A DNA stretch of 64,000 nt from Macrotrachela quadricornifera (Eukaryota; Rotifera; Eurotatoria; Philodinida; Philodinidae), in contig JAJEKB010021607.1 of the NCBI GenBank assembly GCA_022393335.1, forward strand, positions 418,083 through 482,082, in the 5' to 3' direction. How positions within the stretch are numbered: the first letter of the stretch is position 1; each line of letters begins with the position of its first letter. A program made the translations under genes and the position numbers. Shown here in pieces: positions 31,924-45,395 of this stretch. The notes under the pieces were generated by a model. It did no database searches. It worked only from the letters and a program-made list of their open reading frames with translations, and was not told the DNA's origin.

Positions 31924-34167
31924 TATGATATCATGGAAGAAAGAAATGATAATGTGAAACTGATTTGTTAGCGTTTTTAATTACAATACTATTTATGTAT
32001 GATATTTTTTTTAATCTATAAACCATCTTAAATGTAGTCTATTATTAGTACGTAAGCTCGTTGGTAGATTTGACAAATTATAAAAACGATAATTGGCAAT
32101 GATTGTTTTTTTACCCTTAATATTTGTCATTCACTCAACAACAATATCAAACAGTTCCTTCGAAACTTTCTGTAAAAGCGCGACTCATTTAAAGCTAATA
32201 AAGTTGCTCCTCATAGGTCATCGAAGCCTCTTCGAGATGCCATTCCCAACTCATAGGTCTCATGTCCTACTCCCATGTATCTCTAAATAATATCTTATAT
32301 CGTATTACTAAGCTCCTCACTTAAGATTCTGAGAACAATGCAATTTAAACGCTGGAAACTACTTTTCCATTTTCTTCAAAGAATCAATTTAGAATGTTCT
32401 ATATACTTAAAGGAAAAATAAATTGATGCAAACTAGAATACATCTATCACAACTTTTAGTTTGGAATTATTCGAGAGTGGAGCGGAGATTGAAATTGATC
32501 ATACAAAATTTTGAAGAAGTTCCATTAAAGGTTACTAATGATCGGAAGTTCAAACCACATACCATATCGCATAAAACGTGATGAACAGCTATCAATTAAA
32601 TCAAGATCATATCCGAGGCTCATTTCGCAAATTTTCGAGTACTAGTACTTTACCATCATTTCCAAACATATTACACTATTGTGAGTTTCAGAAATGAGAA
32701 GTTCATTCTTGTTTTTGGAAGAGCTGCCTATACATTAAGAGCATCGGCGAATGAACAGCTAAATCAAACTTTTTTATATCTGTTTGGTTTTCGGTAACTT
32801 TATTTCCAAAAGAAACTGCGATGACACCTCCGACTCATATAATGCTACCTGTTTCTTTTTTCGGTCGAAGATACTTTAGTTCCTGTTTGACTGAACAAAT
32901 TCATGGATGTTACAAATTTAACGTATTTTTTTTGATTACTCTCAATGAGAAAAAGAGATACTGCGTGAATCTTTCAGTAAAGAGCTCCTGGTCGGTCGTA
33001 GGCACCCCTTTGGGGCGACACGCCCGACTCGTTGCTTCTCTCTTCACTATTTCGACTTTTTTGTAAACCATTCCCTGGATCACATTATAAATTTCCTGGC
33101 GGCAAAGTCTGACCAAAAAATGGTATCGTGATGTTAAGCACCATTTATCCACTTTCTTTTTAAAAAAGTCTGCGGAGGTAGTCAACTTAAATATTTTGGA
33201 GTTTTTCATGGGAGAAAACTTTTTTCGCGTTTTTTCAGGTTTTTCGTGATTGAAAATATTTTCGGGGACCTGAGAGGTTTTTGTTACTAAACACATTTTT
33301 ATGAAAAAAAAATTTTTTTGGGATTTTTGAGTTTTTTTAAAAACAAAAAGTTTTGATTACCTTTGCTCAAGTTTTTTAGGCAATTATCCCTTTTATTTAT
33401 TGTTAAGTGATGTTTTTTTGACTTATATGTCCTTTTGACCTTGATGTTCTTTTGACCTCGGACAAACTGACGAGCAATTTCCGTTTCCCATACTCATCCT
33501 TCCAGGATTGAGAATAACTGTTTAAACTTGCTAGAATCTGTTACGAATAATGCAAATAAGAAACAGATATAGTATTTGATATAATTGACGAAATAAAGAC
33601 TTACATTTTCAACTATTTTTAGATATGTTTGCTAATTGAATGTATGTCATGATTTTTCTTAGATTTCTTACTAAGTCGTTTAATTATATCTATGAATTAC
33701 TAAAAAATGATTTTGAAAAAAAAAAACACTTGATATTTTAATTAAAAAATAGGATCATAAAATAATGATGCGTAATATGGAGAAACGAACTTTTAAAATT
33801 CTTTATTAATTTAAAATTGAGTTTTATTTATGTTATGTACTAATATAATATCATTTATTTCATTTTATGACACATTATATTTCAAAAATCCTATGTTCAT
33901 TTTACAAAGTAGATTATAAAGTATCGTTTGTACTATATAAAGAACATTAATAGAAAGTTGCAGACTATAATATAGACATCAAATTGAAAAAACCAGGTAT
34001 ACCATTTTCAATCATCTAAATATAAATTACTTTTAGATTCAAAAAGTTTTACGTTTTTATATTCTATTATTTTCTCTTTTGTTTTTTTTCAGATATTAAA
34101 CATATTTATTGATAATTATCAAAAAAACAAAGCAATAAAATGACAAAATTAAAAAAACAAACAATGT
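31924..34167. other. No gene recognised
   Basis: Between the GPCR relic and the Argonaute terminus. Composition is less AT-rich at 32960-33120 and 33440-33500. Two overlapping open frames there (about 32820-33300, both strands) have no motif I know. They may be transposon remnants. Confidence 0.4.
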
Positions 34168-37100
34168 TCAAACAAACCACATTTTATTTTGAATGTTATC
34201 ATTCAATATCACAACTTTAGTTTTAATATCTTCTAATGAAATATTTTCATCTGCAATCTCATAATCATCATCACTAAAATAAAATCATCGAACATTTATA
34301 TAATAAAAAGCTAAAAGAATTTATCATTTACCGTTCTTGATTTCGATCAGCCATATCATCAAAATCAAATGAACGTGAGGCATAAGCAGATAAATGTGCA
34401 TAATGAACTGGAGCTGGTACTGACACTGATTTTGTACAACGAGCATCTGTATGGCAAAGCTATATTGAAAATAAATATCAATATTAATTCAATGAATTTT
34501 TAAAAATACATACCCAATAGGTTAATTGTTGAATATCATCACTACTAAAACCATTTTCATCATGAAGAACATGATAAAGAGCTGGACGTGATGTACCCAT
34601 TCTAAAATAAAAATTAATTAAATGATATTATAAATAAAAACGAGAAAGACTTACAATGAACCTTGTGAACATAAATAAAAATCGAATTGAGATGGATGCG
34701 TTATATGTTGATCAATAACAGTGCCTGCTTCTATATTATTCGTGAATTGACCATCATAAGCAAAGAAACGTGTATGATGTCGTTTTTTAACAATAATAAA
34801 TGTTAATCTAGGTAATGGTCTATTACCATAAACGACTAAAAATAAATAAAAATAGAAAATTTCATATTATATATATATGGAAATAAATTAAATATACCTC
34901 GACACGCCTCTTTAACTTTATTAACTTCGTTATCGAGAACTTTTTGAAATTGTCCATCATCAACACCATCACGATAGAAGACGATTCTATTAGGTAAACG
35001 ATTGCCACAATTGCTAGCAAAGACTTGAAGTAAATCTTTCACCATTTTATCTAATTCTTTGATAATTTCTACTGAACAACGACCCTTCTTTGGATATTCT
35101 TCAACAAAAAAAAAATCTGTCAAAAGATTGAATTATAAATAAAATACATACGTTCACAAAGACGTGCTGCATAACGACTACAAGTTGGATCAATTGAACC
35201 AACAACAGCTGCAACTGAAGGTTGATCAGGTGAACAAGTTGTATGAGTCACCTAAAATAAAATATTAAAAAAATAAATAAGATCTATTCATATTCTTATT
35301 TCTTACATCAGCACCGAAGAACATGAACGTATCATCATTTGATGATTGACTAAGTGCTGCTTTTAAATTGACAATTCCATTAATACCACCTATTTTTGCA
35401 TTAACTTTTTGACTTAAATTTTGTACATCTAAAAATATTTCATCTATATCATCAAAAAGCAAAAGAACTAATGGCAAATATGAATATTTACACATGCGAA
35501 GTTTTCCAGAATTTCTTTCAAGTGCTTGAAAACTAACACATTGAGTAACTAAACCAAGTCGTTGATTACCCCATTGTTTTACACAATCATAGATTTCAGG
35601 TAGAACATTATTTAATACAACAAACGCTATTTGCCAACCTTGACTACTGGCAGTTTTCAATGTAGCTTCAACTTCTTCTGGTCGATCCGGTTTAGCTATA
35701 GTTGTCGGTTTTGAATTTAATATAACACCAAATTGAGTTAATAACTAAAAATTCAATATAAATCATTAAAACAAATAATAGATGTCAATAACTAACCGAT
35801 GGGAGTTGATTCTCAAATTCTTGTAAAATACTAATAGTTTTTTTATCAGGTTTTGAACCAAAATAAATAATCCCCCATCGATTAATTGCTGGAGTAGAAT
35901 AAAATCGATTTCGAATTGACCATTTTCCAACAGCAACATGTTCAACAACTTCTCTATTATCTTGATCACGATATTTCACATTAGGTGGTGGTAAAATACG
36001 TGCTAAATGTATAACAATACACAACATATGCAAACTTAATTTATAAAAAAAAACTATTTTTAAATTACCTTTAATTTTTAACATTTCGTTACTATCTACT
36101 TTGATATTCAGTGCTTTCAAATATGGATCAGAATGAAAATTACGTTGACGCATAATTTTCATAAGTTCATCATATCTTTTATCTGGTTTAACAATTGTTG
36201 TTCTTGAGACAAGAGCACGTTGTACACTATCAAGTGGTCTTAAAGCACGTTCCCATTCAACAATCTATTATATAAAAAATAAATAACAAATATTTTTATT
36301 TATTTTATATATTTTACTTTAACAACTTCCATTGGTAACCAATGTGCTCTTTCTTGATCTCCATTTCTTGCATCAACACAAGGAAGATTAGGATATTTTA
36401 ATTGTTTATATTTTTGAGCAAAATAATCTTCTACAGTGATTTTTTTATCTAATGATGCCGCTATATTTCTATCAGCATTAATATTAAATGTTAATTGATT
36501 AGCAGTTTGACCAAAACCTTTTACACGATATCGAAGTGGACGACCAGTATGAATTGTTTCAACTATATTAAAAAACAAAATTTTTCTTTACAAATAAAAA
36601 TGAAATTTTTTATTAATAGAACATACTTGGAAGATTTTTAAAAAGTTTTTTAATTCCATCTAATTCAGCTTCATTAACACCTCTAGTGATGTCTTTTCGT
36701 AAATATTTACAAGAAAAGTCTACAAAATTTAATGGTAAATAAAAACATGTAAATGCTAAATTAACATTTAATGTTGGACCATCATGCGTAAGACATAATG
36801 CTTGATAAAATCCACTAGCCATACCACGTCCATCATCTAGAAAAATTATTTATTAAGATACATATAATCGTCTATATATATGTACTTACTAAGATCAATG
36901 AGTTGTTGACGTCGATTATAAAATTTATTTTTTATACACACCAAATCATTACGAATACTTTGTTTGAATAAAGTCTCAATAATTCGAATAGGATCACGTG
37001 GTCTTATTCCAGTTTTTCCATTAATAAAATCAAATATATCTCGAATTTTTTCTTGACGAACAAGTTCCAATACTTGAAATTTAAATTTTTTTTCCTCATT

Positions 37101-37778
37101 TTCTATATGTAATGTAACATAAAGTGGTTCTGTAAAATCAGTTAATAATTCTTTTGTATACAAATTTTTTCCTTCGTCATACCTAATTTAATATTAATAG
37201 AAATTTAATTATTATTTCATTTTAAAAATCGAATGAAAAAAAAAACTTAACTTACCAAACTAAAGGAAAATTTTTATATTGTTTAGCAAGTTGTTGTAAT
37301 GTATCCCAACGTTCATTTTTTCGTGCAGGAGCTAATTTTCCATCTCGACGAATCATTGAAATTTCAATATCATATTGATTTATAATTTCATCATCAATTG
37401 ATACTCGAAAATGATTTGTATATATTTCAATAGATTTGCCTGCTTTACCATATTCAACAGGGCGATGAATTGGTGTAAGTACAGCTGAATCTGGAACAGC
37501 TGAATATAACATTCGACGTCGATTCAAAGGTTGAGTAGTTTGAGAACGAGATTGATTTGTTGATGCAGATGCACCAGATTGTAATGAAAGTTTCTCTATT
37601 GCTTCTGTTGGTGTTGGAAATTCACTTTGAGAGCGACCAGAAACTGTAGAGGTTGTTGCAGCTGGTTTATTCCAGGCTGATTTCGGTACAGTTGAAGCAG
37701 TTGCGCGTGCTAATTAACAAAATAATAATGTATATTATAAAATTTATATAAATCATACTTACATTCACGTTTGGACAT
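34168..37778 (-). CDS. Argonaute, slicer-type, 15 exons
   Basis: Fifteen minus-strand exons run from ATG 37776-37778 to TGA 34168-34170, with introns mostly 50-75 bp. The sum is 932 aa. The Ser/Thr/Gln-rich N-terminus (about 1-85) precedes the N domain, PAZ (about 275-400, with YLPLNFVDF and [11 protein letters not shown]), MID and PIWI. PIWI has the full catalytic tetrad: D665 (GADVTH), E709 (SVEII), D742 ([10 protein letters not shown]) and H877 ([10 protein letters not shown]), at spacings almost equal to human AGO2. It should bind small guide RNAs and can probably cut targets. MID reads [12 protein letters not shown]. It is closer to the AGO than the PIWI clade. The C-terminus has an unusual acidic Asp/Glu tail of about 35 aa. 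Intron 8 (35429-35491) is 63 nt with no stop, so retention would insert 21 aa. The first coding exon is only 16 nt. Confidence 0.95.
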
Positions 37779-38815
37779 TTGATTTATTTATAAGCGCGAA
37801 AGATACAAGAATAAAGTAAGTAATCCGAAAGGAAATATATATTTTTTTAGATATAATAAAATTTTTTTTTGTCTTACTATTTCATTGAATTACAGTTTAT
37901 ATACTCTTAGAGTGAAGTTTAAAAATGGGTATTTATCACAATGGTAAAATATTCTTTAAGAGACACTGGATGGAAAAAATGTTGAAAAAAAGAGCGGGAT
38001 AAAACGCAGACTGGGTTAAAAAAAAAGACAGCACGAACAGAACGAAACAAAACATATTTGCATGACTCATACTTTTAATGTGATGTATTTATTTTTGACA
38101 CAGAATAAATATTTTTGTTCAAAAACAATTTATATATTATCGTTAAAAACTTAAAATTTAATCTGTTTTAATTGTTTAAGTGTGTAATAAAGAATCAATT
38201 TTACTATTAAATAGAATAGCCTATCAATTAATACGAATAAAAAAAATGATAATGTCAGACAGACATTTTTGCGCCGATTCAGAAGAAAAATATATGTAGT
38301 CAATTGGCATAGCATTTATGTAATTCTGTGCGAGTTTTTTTTTCTTTCATCACATGACGTCACATCAATGTCTGTATTTTGTATTGTAATAATCTCAAGA
38401 GTAGATAAATAGGAAATTTTCGTTTCAACGTAAGGATAGAAATTCGAAATTGAATTTGTACTATTTCTTCTTTGATCGTCAATAAGAACTACAGAAGATC
38501 CCAAAAAAGACGACTCGGTGCTTTTCAATGTTTAAGATAATTAAAACGAAAACAAGACAAAAAGTTAGGCATCATTCTCACTATATAACAAATGTAAATA
38601 CATCTAATAATAGATAATGAATCAGACAGATAACTAGATTTTCATAATAAATTCTCAATAAAATGAAATATAATCACTGGATTAGTTTTTATACTGTATA
38701 TAATTTGACACAACTAAGTACAAATAATTAACATTAAAATAAAATAATACGACAATAAATCAAAAAAAAAACGTACAATATTTATCATAAAAAAAAAATC
38801 ATGATAAGATTAAAT
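37779..38815. other. Intergenic between Argonaute and guanylate cyclase
   Basis: The interval should hold the Argonaute promoter. One minus-strand frame (38316-38528), up to 70 aa and Ser/Asp-rich, has no ATG near its beginning. It could be an unplaced exon, but I could not link it to a neighbour. Confidence 0.35.
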
Positions 38816-41604
38816 TTAAATGAACGGTTCCATTTTAAAACTACTAAATGGACATTGATCAAATGATTGTGATAATCTATTAATGACATTTGAAATCGAT
38901 TTTCTTCGTTCAATTGTTTCATACATTGTTGGAAGATAATCAGATAATAAATGACTATCAACAGGTTCAGTTTTTGATTCTAATATATTAGCATAGTCCA
39001 TATATGCTTCTTTAGCTCCACTTAACCAATATGTTTGCAGTTCTCCTTTACCCTAAATTAAAATCAAAAAATTTAAAGTAGAATTTTAATTGATTATTAA
39101 ATAGAAAACCTTCATTGGAATTTTTCCTCGAGGACTTGTTTCAAAATAAGCCGAATCTTTCAATAATTGCCATGATGCTGCACTCAAATGAATACGACCC
39201 ACCTTTAATTAAATTAATTATTTAAGAATTTTTTTTATTCTTAAATAAATGCTTACTTCACTTGTTGTTGTTACCCGACTTGCCTTTTAAAAACAAAAAT
39301 AAAATAAAATAATTTCTAACAAAATAAATACCGTATTAATAGTATCACCAAAAAGACAATATTGATAATTTTTATGTCCAACAATTCCTCCAACAGCTGG
39401 ACCTGAATGAAAACCAATTTTAATCTTAAATGGTACTTTGCTTGATTTATTAATTATTTTTTTTGATTGTTTTGTAAGTTCAAGAGCAAGACCAGCAACA
39501 ATTTCAGCTTGATTTAAACCAAGTGGATTTTTAACATCAGTTACTCTTTCATCCATACTATCTCCACCTATTGAACTTCGTGCACTTGATCCTGACTTGA
39601 ATAAAAAATAAAAATAAAAATAAAAAAAAAGGCAAAAGAACAATTATTAAAATAATTACACTATTTGATATTCGTCTTTGTTGTGGTCGTTCTTGAATAC
39701 CCGAAACAATCATATAAGATGAATCAGCTTTTGTTTCAACCTTTATTTAATTTAATTATAATTATTTTTTTTTTAAATTTATTTAAATAATTTACTTTAA
39801 AAACATCATATTTTTCTGAACATTGATCAAAAATAATAACCATTTGATTAACAGCTTGAACGATTTCAGTTGGAGTTAATCTTTCTATAACATCTTTAAA
39901 ATCTAATGTATAACAAAATAATACAGTTACTAATTTATGTGACTAGAAAGAAAAAAAAATTAATTAAAAATAAAATTTTTAAAATAATTAAACTTCGCAA
40001 ATTGAATTTGCTACAACTCCTTGTTGAAGCATTTGAGCTATATGACATGGCATCATTGAATAAAGAAGACGTTTTCCTTTTCGACGCCATTCTTGTAATT
40101 CACCTTTAGTTGCTTGTAATTTTGAAATCCATGCATGTTGCTTTAATTAATTAATTATTTATTTATTCTAAATTTAGAAAAAAAGAAAAATACTTTATCA
40201 ATAGCTGCTTGTAATTGTCTTGCATGTTGCATTCCTGCTATAAGAATTTCACTACTTCCATCATAAAAATTTAAATCATGAAGTGTTAATCCAATATTCA
40301 CCATTTCTTCCGTTGTTGATAATCTATTATTTAATAATTATATTTAAAAAAGAAAATATAATAAAATAAAATTCATACACAGGATGACATAAGAAAACAA
40401 TCATATTCCAACTACTTATCCATTTCATTTGTCCTTTTAATCGTATAGCTGAACTACCTGTTGTACCTGCTGTTGTTTTAGGTTTTTTAATTGTTAAATG
40501 TTCATTTGATTTATTTCCTATATCAGATCGAAGTGGTATTCGACTTTCCATTAAAAATACAATATGTCGACCATAACTTAATAACTAAAAATAAATAATA
40601 ATAATAATAAAATATTTAATAAATAAATTACTTTATTCCATTCAAGTACAATATCTGGTCGAATAAGACGAAAAACACCATCAAGATGACGTCCAATTAA
40701 AGCTGTATCAACTGGAAAAAGATTTTTAATTGATTTACCCGTATGAGTTATACGCATTGTTGGATCAAATAAGATACAAAATGGAAATACTTTAAAAAAT
40801 GTTTCACTTGTTATATCAGGTAAATTTGGAATTTTATGTAATCGTTTAGAAGTTTCTTTCATAGCTGAATTATTAAAGTCAACTCGAAATATAATTAAAG
40901 TACCTTTAACAAAAGAATAGTTTTGTTTTCTTTTTAATTAAAATATTTAAAAATTCTTACATTCATTTGTTGATATATCATCTTGAATTCTAACAAAAAT
41001 ATTTTCATTATAAAATCTTGATGCACATTCTCTTAATTGACCAACTATATATCGTTGAAAACCTCGACGACGAGATCTAAAATTTATTTATTTTTTTGTT
41101 ATATATATATATATATATGTTGATATTACTTATATTGAAGAAAAACTCCATTTTCATCTTCTTCAAGTACATGAAATAAAGGTGATTTCATTCGAGGAAA
41201 ACTAAATTTATTTGAATCATGAAGTTGATCAATTGAATGAAGAAAATCTCGAAAATGTCTTCCAGCAACACGTAAAATTTTATCATAACCATAATTTGTA
41301 AAAAATCGAACAAAACATTCACCAAAAAATTGCATATAATAATCTGTTGTTCCTTCATGAAGTATATCAGCAAGACCTTGATTTTAAGAAGAAAAAAAAA
41401 ACAAAAGAAGATATTTATTTAATTAAAAATAAAAGATAATTTACATTCTGCTATTTTCTCAATTAAATTATCTTCATATCGACCAAGTGTTGTAAATGAT
41501 TCATGTTCAAAATTAAGTTCTTGTACAATTTTTTTCCATACTGGAATTCCATAACCAAGACATATTCCATCTCGTGCACTTTCCAATAATATTCCATAAA
41601 GCAT
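38816..41604 (-). CDS. Soluble guanylate cyclase subunit with H-NOX heme domain, beta/atypical type, 13 exons
   Basis: Thirteen minus-strand exons from ATG 41604 to TAA 38816 give 708 aa. The order is H-NOX (1-185), a H-NOX-associated PAS-like domain (about 200-360), a signalling helix (365-410, [15 protein letters not shown]) and the class III cyclase domain (about 428-650). In H-NOX the proximal heme ligand H106 (IDQLHD) and the propionate motif Y135-x-S137-x-R139 are at the same numbers as in mammalian beta1. In the cyclase domain the guanine-binding E477 and C582 and the N589...R593 pair (NTASR) are present. The first metal-binding Asp (usually LFSDIVGF) is Tyr437 (LFCYTLDF), and a Ser is inserted after D481. 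It would therefore need an alpha-type partner to be active. It may sense NO or O2. It resembles the fly Gyc-88E type. A Ser/Asp-rich loop (about 502-525) is specific to it. Confidence 0.93.
41100..41119. repeat. (TA)n microsatellite in an intron of the cyclase gene
   Basis: A TA run inside the second intron of the cyclase. No effect on splicing sites is visible. Confidence 0.9.
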
Positions 41605-41986
41605 TGTTAATTAATTAAGAAGAACAAAAAATTTCGAAATAAAAGAATTAATTTCTCTCTCTAGTAACAACTATTAAACTATCCTTATCAAATGCAAAAA
41701 AAAAAGAATCTGTGTAGATAGTAAAAGATTATCTTTTCAAATGAATAGTTTCTTATTAAGAAGAAAGTATTATGTATTCTTTCATAGAAAAAAAAAGAAA
41801 AATCTTTAGAATAAATTTTTTATTGTTTATTCTCTTAGAATATAACACTTCATCATTGTATATTCTAATAGAAGAGATCTTCTTTAAATATGAAATTTTA
41901 TCCTTTTAATAGATATAACTTCATAATTAATTTATTTATTGATGCAAAAGAGAAGAAAGAAAAGTTTTTTGATAAAAATAAACATA
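41605..41986. other. Upstream region of the cyclase gene
   Basis: AT-rich spacer of about 380 bp between the cyclase start and the stop of the Ser-rich protein gene upstream. Nothing specific is seen. Confidence 0.4.
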
Positions 41987-42238
41987 TTATAATTGTTTGT
42001 CACTTCCATCACCAATAACAGTCATACATTTTGTTAAAATTTTTTTTGTTGATTTTGGAATTTGTTTTTCATCATTTGGATTAATATGATCATGAAGATT
42101 TTCTAATTCAGCAGTACGATGAAGAGGTGCAAAACTTGTTGTATTTGATTTTATTGTTGTACATGATGTTTCAACAGCAAGATTATTCGAATGTTCTAAT
42201 GATGATGATAATGTTTGAGACGATGATGATGATGACAT
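41987..42238 (-). CDS. Small Ser-rich protein with an APL-R-AE-E-L motif
   Basis: Single-exon ORF of 83 aa from a good ATG. It begins with a run of Ser (MSSSSSSQTLSSS), then has FAPLHRTAELENLHDHI, then a basic C-terminus. No signal peptide or membrane segment. The motif near residue 58 recurs in the 70-aa protein at 53079-53291 (APLQRSAEVEDLTHL). The similarity supports both as real genes. Function unknown. The gene is transcribed in the same direction as the guanylate cyclase, which begins about 380 bp downstream. Confidence 0.5.
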   Translation of the reverse strand: MSSSSSSQTLSSSLEHSNNLAVETSCTTIKSNTTSFAPLHRTAELENLHDHINPNDEKQIPKSTKKILTKCMTVIGDGSDKQL

Positions 42239-43676
42239 TACACGATATTTTAAAATACAATAAGTAACAAGAAAAATAAGAATAGAATAGTCTTTCTATT
42301 CTTTCTTTTTCTTGCTTCAATAATCTAATGAGAACTATATTTTTCTTTTTTTGTTACAATAGGGATTCGTCTCTTTTTTTTTTTTCATCTATTAGAAGTA
42401 CAATCAACACTATTTGCACGTACTAATATACTATACAAAAGGGAATTGAAGTTATCATCAACTTAAAATAATCAACTTCATTAAAAAATACAATTTTTAT
42501 CTTAATATATAATTCTATTTTCGAACAAAATATTGTTCCCTAGATATTAACATACCGGAAAGAAAAATACGGCATGTCTTTTTACAAATAATAACGAATA
42601 AAGACACAGAAAAAAATAGGAAGAGCATATTTACAAGAGAAATTCTTTTCTTTTTCTCAATGAATAAAAGAAAGGAAACCTTGAGCATATTCATCATAAA
42701 ATAAATGATTTCCTTTCATCTGTCTATATTCATCTTATCTTGAGAAGATGAATCAACTAAATACATTCATATAGAGAATTTTTTCTTCGAGATACACAAA
42801 AAAAATAACAAATTTTTCTATAAAAAGAATATCATTTCCGTTTTGTATTTATTGTCTTTTCTTCTCATCGAATACATTTTTGTCAAGTATCTCATTACAA
42901 AAACAGGCGCTCATTTCTCAATAGATAAGAGTTCGTTTTAAAACATTTCTAAATGATATTTCCTTTCAAAAATAAACACCTATCGGAGAATTTATATAAT
43001 TATTTATTGATCATAAATAATTATTAGAATTTGTATAAATGGAAAAATTGAAATGTAATATAATATTTTTTCATACACATACATAGTTTATCTTATCTGT
43101 TGAAATTTATTCTATTAAGACTTCCTCTTTACAAATAAACTTTTTTATTTTTCACTAGATTTCAATTCAATATTTCAGAGCAATAATTAGTCTGTACGTA
43201 AACAAGATTGTCACAATGAGAATATGAATTGATATGTCGAAATGATTTTTAATCTGTAGAGTTTTTAGAAAGGCTTATTTGGTAAATAATATAATATTTC
43301 AATGTATTTTTATTTATTTTTTCAAAAAATTCTCAAAGTTATGACCATAAAAATCGTCTAAGTTTTTTATTGTAACAAATAAGAAAATCAAAAGCTTATC
43401 GAGCTCTACAAAACTGACTCAAAGCTAATTTGACTTTTTTAAGATTTTCGAAATAATTAAATATTGAAAAAGTTTTTTTTTTTTTTCTAAGAAATCTAAC
43501 TTATTTTGAGTGACATCTTTTTCTAAAAAATCTAATTGGTTTGAATATATCGACACGTTTTATCATCATCATTAGTAATTGTTTATTTTTCTTGTTTTCA
43601 TTTGAATGTCATTTGTCGCAAAAAAGCTTCTGTTTGTTGGTCGATTATAAAATCAAAAGAACAAATCAAATAGAAA
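42239..43676. other. Intergenic, shared upstream region of two divergent genes
   Basis: About 1.4 kb of AT-rich DNA between divergently oriented starts (42238 minus, 43677 plus). It probably contains both promoters. I see no distinct element. Confidence 0.4.
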
Positions 43677-44645
43677 ATGGGAATAGATGCTTCGTTTTGG
43701 TCATCATTTGAATCAATTGTATCTCATTTATTATCACCTCATTGTTATGATGAATTGGTATTAAAACAACATTTTTTTGATATCAGTTGTAATAAACTGT
43801 TATTAAGTAAAGTACTTGGTTATGCCATATTAGTTGGGTCATTACTTGTTAAATTGCCTCAAATAGTTAAAATAAAATGGAATAGATCAGGTGTTGGTGT
43901 TAGTGTTTTAGCTGAATCAATTATGTTAGCAGCAATATTTGGATCAATGGCTTATGGTTATACATCAGAATTTCCACTTTCAGCTTATGGAGATTCCTAT
44001 TTTCTATTTATTCAAACAATATTAGTTATTTTATTGGTACTTTATTATCAAAGAAAATATTTGGCAGCGATTACTTATTTAGGTTTGTACTTTAGGTTTT
44101 TCTAATAATGTAGAAATTTTAAGATTTATTTTAACATGAAATGGACAGATAAAAAAATCGAAGTTTTAATTTTTGTATAGACTGATCTGCTTAAATGAAG
44201 ATCAAATGAAATAATGATAACTGATTCTTTGGACTATACTATAGATTAAAATATTGATCTACTTATTTTATTATAAATAATTGACATTTTTTGTTTAGTT
44301 TTATGCAGTTTGGTAACTATTTTAATGTATCAAAAATTACTTCCACCTCAATTGGTTGGTATTTTAGCGGGTTTATCACTTGTATTAAGTTTAATCAGTC
44401 GTTTATGGCAGTCGTATTGCATTTATAAAGCTAAATCAACTGGAAATCTTTCGGCAATTACAATGTTAATGTTATTTTTTGGTTCAATTGCACGAATTTT
44501 TACATCAATTCAAGAAACGGGAGATCCAACACTTATTTGGACATATATATTAAATACACTGGCTAATTCTTTACTGATATTCCAATTAGGTTATTATTGG
44601 TCAGCTCCTGTTCCAACTTCTGAACAAACGAAAAAAAACCAATAA
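43677..44645 (+). CDS. MPDU1: MPDU1-like mannose-P-dolichol utilisation protein (PQ-loop)
   Basis: Exons 43677-44082 and 44299-44645 give 250 aa, and the intron (216 bp) has GT...AG ends. Human MPDU1 is 247 aa. It is an ER membrane protein needed for use of dolichol-phosphate-mannose and -glucose in N-glycan and GPI assembly. The sequence has about seven hydrophobic helices. The first PQ-loop is LLVKLPQIVKIKWNRSGVGVS, with PQ at residues about 68-69. The second is degenerate (SRLWQSYCIYKAKSTGNLSA, without PQ), as in the family. The C-terminal tail ends TKKNQ, similar to the lysine-rich ER tails of relatives. A possible poly-A signal AATAAA overlaps the stop codon (CCAATAAAC). Confidence 0.93.
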
Positions 44646-45395
44646 ACATTTTCTTTTTTTTTTGTGCTTTGTCCGTCGAGAAAAGAAAACTAGATTTAAA
44701 AAATTCTTTTTTTTTTATTGCTACCTTATTTATAAAAATCAAGGTACTTCTTGAGAATGTATACATCTCTTTTATTAATAATGATAGGAAAGGAAAAAAA
44801 TTCCATTAGTGTGCAAACTCTATATGCCATATTGTTTCAATAGATACATATATGGTACACATGGACTATGACATACTAATATACGAATCGTTATCATAGA
44901 GAGTTTATGTCTCAAACGTACCGAACGCGTACCTTCAACAGGATCACTATATTCTATAAAATGCATTAATGCACTTTAGAAATTATTTAATTGGTTCATT
45001 TCAAAAAGCAAATTATATTCTTGGATTTGATAATATTAATTGATATATAATTTTTGCTATTAATCAAAGTCTAAATTAATTATTGTAGGAAAAAAGAAGA
45101 TACTAAAATAATTTTATAAGAAAAATTTGAAGTTTAAGGCTGATAATTTCAATAAGATCATTTGATTGATTCATCATAATAATAAGAAATAAATGATTTC
45201 AACTTTACTATGTTGTACAATAAGACCAATGGACCAATTCTTTTAAATTGATTTTATTTAATATGAAAATAAATAATCCTATGAAATTAATTCTAATAAA
45301 ATTAAATCATATGATATCATTATATTTAATTCTGTTAGTTTTATTTTTATTTAAAAATAAATAGAATAATTTCAATAAATTGATCATATTTTATA
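44646..45395. other. No gene recognised
   Basis: AT-rich DNA downstream of MPDU1, up to the foldback element. Confidence 0.4.

Noticed and set aside
32821..33296. Overlapping open frames on both strands, with somewhat higher GC
   Set aside because: No motif or splice support. Possibly a transposon remnant, but I cannot show ends.
38316..38528. Ser/Asp-rich frame downstream of guanylate cyclase
   Set aside because: The cyclase ends cleanly at 38816. No ATG or strong acceptor, so I left it unassigned.
44563..44766. 67-aa minus-strand frame at the end of MPDU1
   Set aside because: Antisense shadow of MPDU1 exon 2 and its A/T-rich 3' flank.
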